Below are positions 61,902 to 64,000 of a stretch of DNA of 64,000 bases, piece by piece. The translations under genes were made by a program, and so were the position numbers. Below the pieces are notes generated by a model. It was not told the origin of the DNA, did no database searches, and saw only the letters and a program-made list of their open reading frames with translations. Position 1 is the first letter of the stretch. Each line of letters opens with the position of its first letter. This DNA is from Roseibium sediminicola (GTDB lineage: Bacteria; Pseudomonadota; Alphaproteobacteria; Rhizobiales; Stappiaceae), in contig NZ_JALNMJ010000012.1 of assembly GCF_023156505.1 (NCBI RefSeq), positions 1 to 64,000 of the forward strand, read 5' to 3'.

Positions 61902-63023
61902 TTAGCTCAGGAGGGCTCGCGCGGCCTCGGGGTCGAGGGCGGCCGGGCGCTCACAGGTCGTTCCGATGTCGATGAACTGGCCGCTCTCGCCGGAGCCGAG
62001 AATCGCCGTCATCACATCGACAGCATGCAGAGCAAATTCCAAAGAGCAACGGTGCGGCCGGTTTTCCAGGATGGCCAGGGCCATATCCGCCAGGCCCGCC
62101 GTGCGATAATTGGCGTGGCCGCGGTCGTTTGCCTTGGAGAACGGATGGTCCCAGGCTTCCGACACGTTCACGAAACTGCCCTTGTCGGTCATCCGGATCT
62201 CGCCGCCGAAGAAGTTGGGGTCGGGTACATGCAGCGTGCCGTCCCGGCCGTAAAGCTCCATGTTGGAATGGCCGTGCTGCCAGACGTCCCAGCTGGCGCA
62301 ATAGGTGATCTGCGCGCCGGAGTGGAACTGCAGCACCGCATGGATCGTGGTCGGCGTTTCGACCTTGATCTTCTCCCCGTTGCGCGGCTCGGAGGTGATC
62401 GTGCGGTATTCCGAGCCGGAGGAACTCATGGCGCAGACCCGTTTCACCGGACCAAGCAACTGCACAAGGTTGGAAACGTAATAGGGACCGAGATCGAGGA
62501 TCGGGCCGCCGCCGGGCTGAAAGAAGAAGTCCGGGTTCGGATGCCACATTTCCATGCCCGGGCTCTGCACGAAACAGGTGCCGGACGTGATCTTGCCGAC
62601 CGCGCCTTCATCGACCAGGTGCCGGGCCAGCTGATGGGCACCGCCCAGGAACGTGTCCGGTGCCGATCCGATCCGAAGCCCCTTTGGCTCGGCAATGGCG
62701 GCCAGCGCCTTGCCCTCTTCGACGCTGAGGACAAAGGGCTTTTCCGAATAGACATGCTTGCCGGCGTTCAGAATGCTTTTCGAGACCTCGAAATGGGCAG
62801 CCGGAACTGTCAGGTTGACGATGATGTCGATGTCATCGGCACCGAGCAGACCGTCGACGGTCTCCGCGCGCAGGCCGAACTCGTCCGCGCGGGCCTTTGC
62901 GGCGGCTTCGTTGAGATCGGCGCAGGCCCGAACCTCGATGCCCCTGAAGAGCGGGGCGAGGCGCATATAGGCGGCCGAGATGTTTCCGCATCCAAGGATG
63001 CCGATACCAAGAGTCTTGCTCAT
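61902..63023 (-). CDS. Gfo/Idh/MocA-family oxidoreductase
   Basis: A 373-residue NAD(P)-dependent sugar dehydrogenase: N-terminal GILGCGNISAAYMRL binds the nucleotide, and GKHVYSEKPFVLSVEEG contains the conserved EKP with the catalytic lysine. Neighbouring isomerases suggest it makes or uses 3-keto or inosose-type sugars. Confidence 0.87.
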   Translation of the reverse strand: MSKTLGIGILGCGNISAAYMRLAPLFRGIEVRACADLNEAAAKARADEFGLRAETVDGLLGADDIDIIVNLTVPAAHFEVSKSILNAGKHVYSEKPFVLSVEEGKALAAIAEPKGLRIGSAPDTFLGGAHQLARHLVDEGAVGKITSGTCFVQSPGMEMWHPNPDFFFQPGGGPILDLGPYYVSNLVQLLGPVKRVCAMSSSGSEYRTITSEPRNGEKIKVETPTTIHAVLQFHSGAQITYCASWDVWQHGHSNMELYGRDGTLHVPDPNFFGGEIRMTDKGSFVNVSEAWDHPFSKANDRGHANYRTAGLADMALAILENRPHRCSLEFALHAVDVMTAILGSGESGQFIDIGTTCERPAALDPEAARALLS

Positions 63024-63032
63024 TTTATGTCC

Positions 63033-63785
63033 TCAGAACGTGCGGAAGGCGTCGATGGAGCGGCTTGCAAACCGGTCGACGTCGGAGGGTTTGTCATGTT
63101 CCATGACGAAAAGATCGGCGCCGGTGCCCTTGAGCGCGGCCATGATGCCTTTCCAGTCCATGGTGCCCTGGCCGACATCGGCCCAGCCATCCTCGTCCGC
63201 GCATTCGCCGTCCGGCGCGATGTCCTTGACATGGGCGGTGGTTATGCGGCTGGCGTATTTTTCGATCCAGGCCAGCGGATCTTGGCCACCGCGCACGATC
63301 CAGGCAATGTCCGCTTCCCATTCGATGGAGGGTGCGGCTTCAAGCAGAATGTCCATCGGCAGCCGGCCGTCGGCGCAGGTGGCGAATTCGAAATCGTGGT
63401 TGTGCCAGCCGAAGCGCAGGCCGGCGTCGCGGACCTTCGCGCCGATGGTAGCCAGGCGGCTGGCAATGTCCTGCCACATGGCGGCGTCAGGCACGCGCTG
63501 TTCGGGCGGCACCGCCGGCACGAACAACCTCTCCATGCCGAGGGTTTTCGCGGTGTTGATCACCTTGGCCAAGTCGGTTTCGAACTGCTCCATCGGAAAG
63601 AAATGCCCGGATGGCATGGTGAGCCCGTTGGCGTCGAGGAGCGCACGGAAGGCGGCCGGGTCCTCGTAGTTGCCGCCAAAACCCTCGACCTGGGTGTAGC
63701 CAAGCTCGGCGAGCCGCTTGAGCACGCCTTCCCAGGGGGTGAATTCGCGCGCTGAATAAAGCTGGAAGGAAACGTCCATAATCAT
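63033..63785 (-). CDS. Sugar phosphate isomerase/epimerase-family TIM barrel
   Basis: A 250-residue AP-endonuclease-2-like TIM barrel with metal-site segments GWHNHDFEF, AHVKD, VGQGTMDW and MEHDKP. Smaller than, and different from, the isomerase at 59745. It starts 27 bases after the end of the ABC ATPase gene; a second ATG two codons in is also possible. Coexpressed with the Gfo/Idh dehydrogenase (nine-base gap). Confidence 0.83.
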   Translation of the reverse strand: MIMDVSFQLYSAREFTPWEGVLKRLAELGYTQVEGFGGNYEDPAAFRALLDANGLTMPSGHFFPMEQFETDLAKVINTAKTLGMERLFVPAVPPEQRVPDAAMWQDIASRLATIGAKVRDAGLRFGWHNHDFEFATCADGRLPMDILLEAAPSIEWEADIAWIVRGGQDPLAWIEKYASRITTAHVKDIAPDGECADEDGWADVGQGTMDWKGIMAALKGTGADLFVMEHDKPSDVDRFASRSIDAFRTF

Positions 63786-63812
63786 TGTCCTGAATGTCTG
63801 GGAAGAGCCGGA

Positions 63813-64000
63813 TCAGTTCCGGTTTTCGGTTGCCTTGTCGAAAATATTGGCGCGCGCCGGGTCGAAACCGACCTGGATGGCATCGCCGTGGGAGATGTCG
63901 GCCTGGCCGTCGAGCCGCACCCAAAGGGTCCGCTCGCCGACCGTGATACGCGCCAGCGTGTCCGAGCCGAGCGGTTCCACCAGCTCGACCTTACCGTCGA
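63813..64000 (-). CDS. C-terminal end of a sugar ABC transporter ATPase (partial)
   Basis: The last 62 codons of a leftward frame running off the right edge. Sequence such as VELVEPLGSDTLARI and GDAIQVGFDPARANIFD is the TOBE regulatory domain of MalK/UgpC-type ATPases. It shows that the isomerase/dehydrogenase genes belong to an operon with a second sugar ABC transporter outside the window. The 5' part is missing only because the window ends. Confidence 0.85.
   Translation of the reverse strand, partial: DGKVELVEPLGSDTLARITVGERTLWVRLDGQADISHGDAIQVGFDPARANIFDKATENRN

Noticed and set aside
61314..63755. 813-codon rightward open frame
   Set aside because: It runs antisense through the aldo/keto reductase, Gfo/Idh and isomerase genes; the product is low-complexity and matches no family.

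Overview
The window is high-GC, almost fully coding DNA from an alphaproteobacterium. The gene content points to a marine, metabolically versatile member of the Rhizobiales/Stappiaceae (Roseibium/Labrenzia-like) or a relative. Supporting observations are the beta-hydroxyaspartate cycle genes, periplasmic-binding ABC and TRAP systems beside catabolic genes, a pca operon under a PcaQ-like regulator, and dispersed palindromic intergenic repeats. The assignment is an inference from gene content. No rRNA, tRNA, CRISPR array, transposase or integrase gene was found.

Layout. (1) 428-8536: amide/formamide uptake and hydrolysis: a cytoplasmic AmiC-like sensor, an AmiR-like ANTAR antiterminator, a peptide-type ABC transporter, a formamidase/acetamidase and a double ATPase. 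A strong intrinsic terminator lies in the leader just before amiC. (2) 8543-9187: lone maleylacetoacetate isomerase-like GST. (3) 9612-21061: upper purine catabolism: xdhA-xdhB-xdhC-NCS2 permease-guaD in one leftward operon, then membrane urate hydroxylase puuD, with two paralogous LysR genes. (4) 21101-28983: a WG-repeat-like exported protein, then a LysR-controlled TRAP transporter + three-component flavin/iron-sulfur amine (opine-type) oxidase + RidA cluster. (5) 29039-31216: a SagB-type nitroreductase and an MscS channel preceded by a translationally coupled 31-codon ORF containing a terminator-like hairpin. (6) 31421-35398: lower purine catabolism: uraH, a PuuE-UraD fusion, allA and a second NCS2 permease. 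(7) 35662-42401: the beta-hydroxyaspartate cycle (bhcA-bhcB-bhcC-bhcD, bhcR) with an extra GAPDH-like gene behind bhcD. (8) 42605-51499: ureidoglycine aminohydrolase (allE), an unassigned ThDP enzyme and pobA-pcaDCHG-BKACE-pcaB; PcaQ-like regulator at 51592. (9) 52603-52914: a low-GC membrane-protein orphan. (10) 53064-59489: sugar ABC transporter plus glucokinase under a ROK regulator. (11) 59745-64000: a second sugar/polyol gene set (two TIM-barrel isomerases, aldo/keto reductase, Gfo/Idh dehydrogenase, the end of an ABC ATPase gene).

How it fits together. Guanine to xanthine (GuaD), to urate (XdhABC), to 5-hydroxyisourate (PuuD), to OHCU (UraH), to allantoin and allantoate (PuuE-UraD), then ureidoglycine to ureidoglycolate (AllE) and to glyoxylate plus urea (AllA). 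Glyoxylate is the substrate of the adjacent BHA cycle, which condenses two glyoxylate to oxaloacetate, so the locus can be read as purine to nitrogen plus C4 carbon. Only the allantoate-hydrolysing enzyme (AllC) is missing from the window. In the aromatic part the operon has no pcaI, pcaJ or pcaF but carries a beta-keto-acid cleavage enzyme (BKACE), which probably completes the 3-oxoadipate branch.

Intergenic DNA carries at least three families of long inverted repeats, several inside operons (between bhcC and bhcD, and between pcaG and the BKACE gene).
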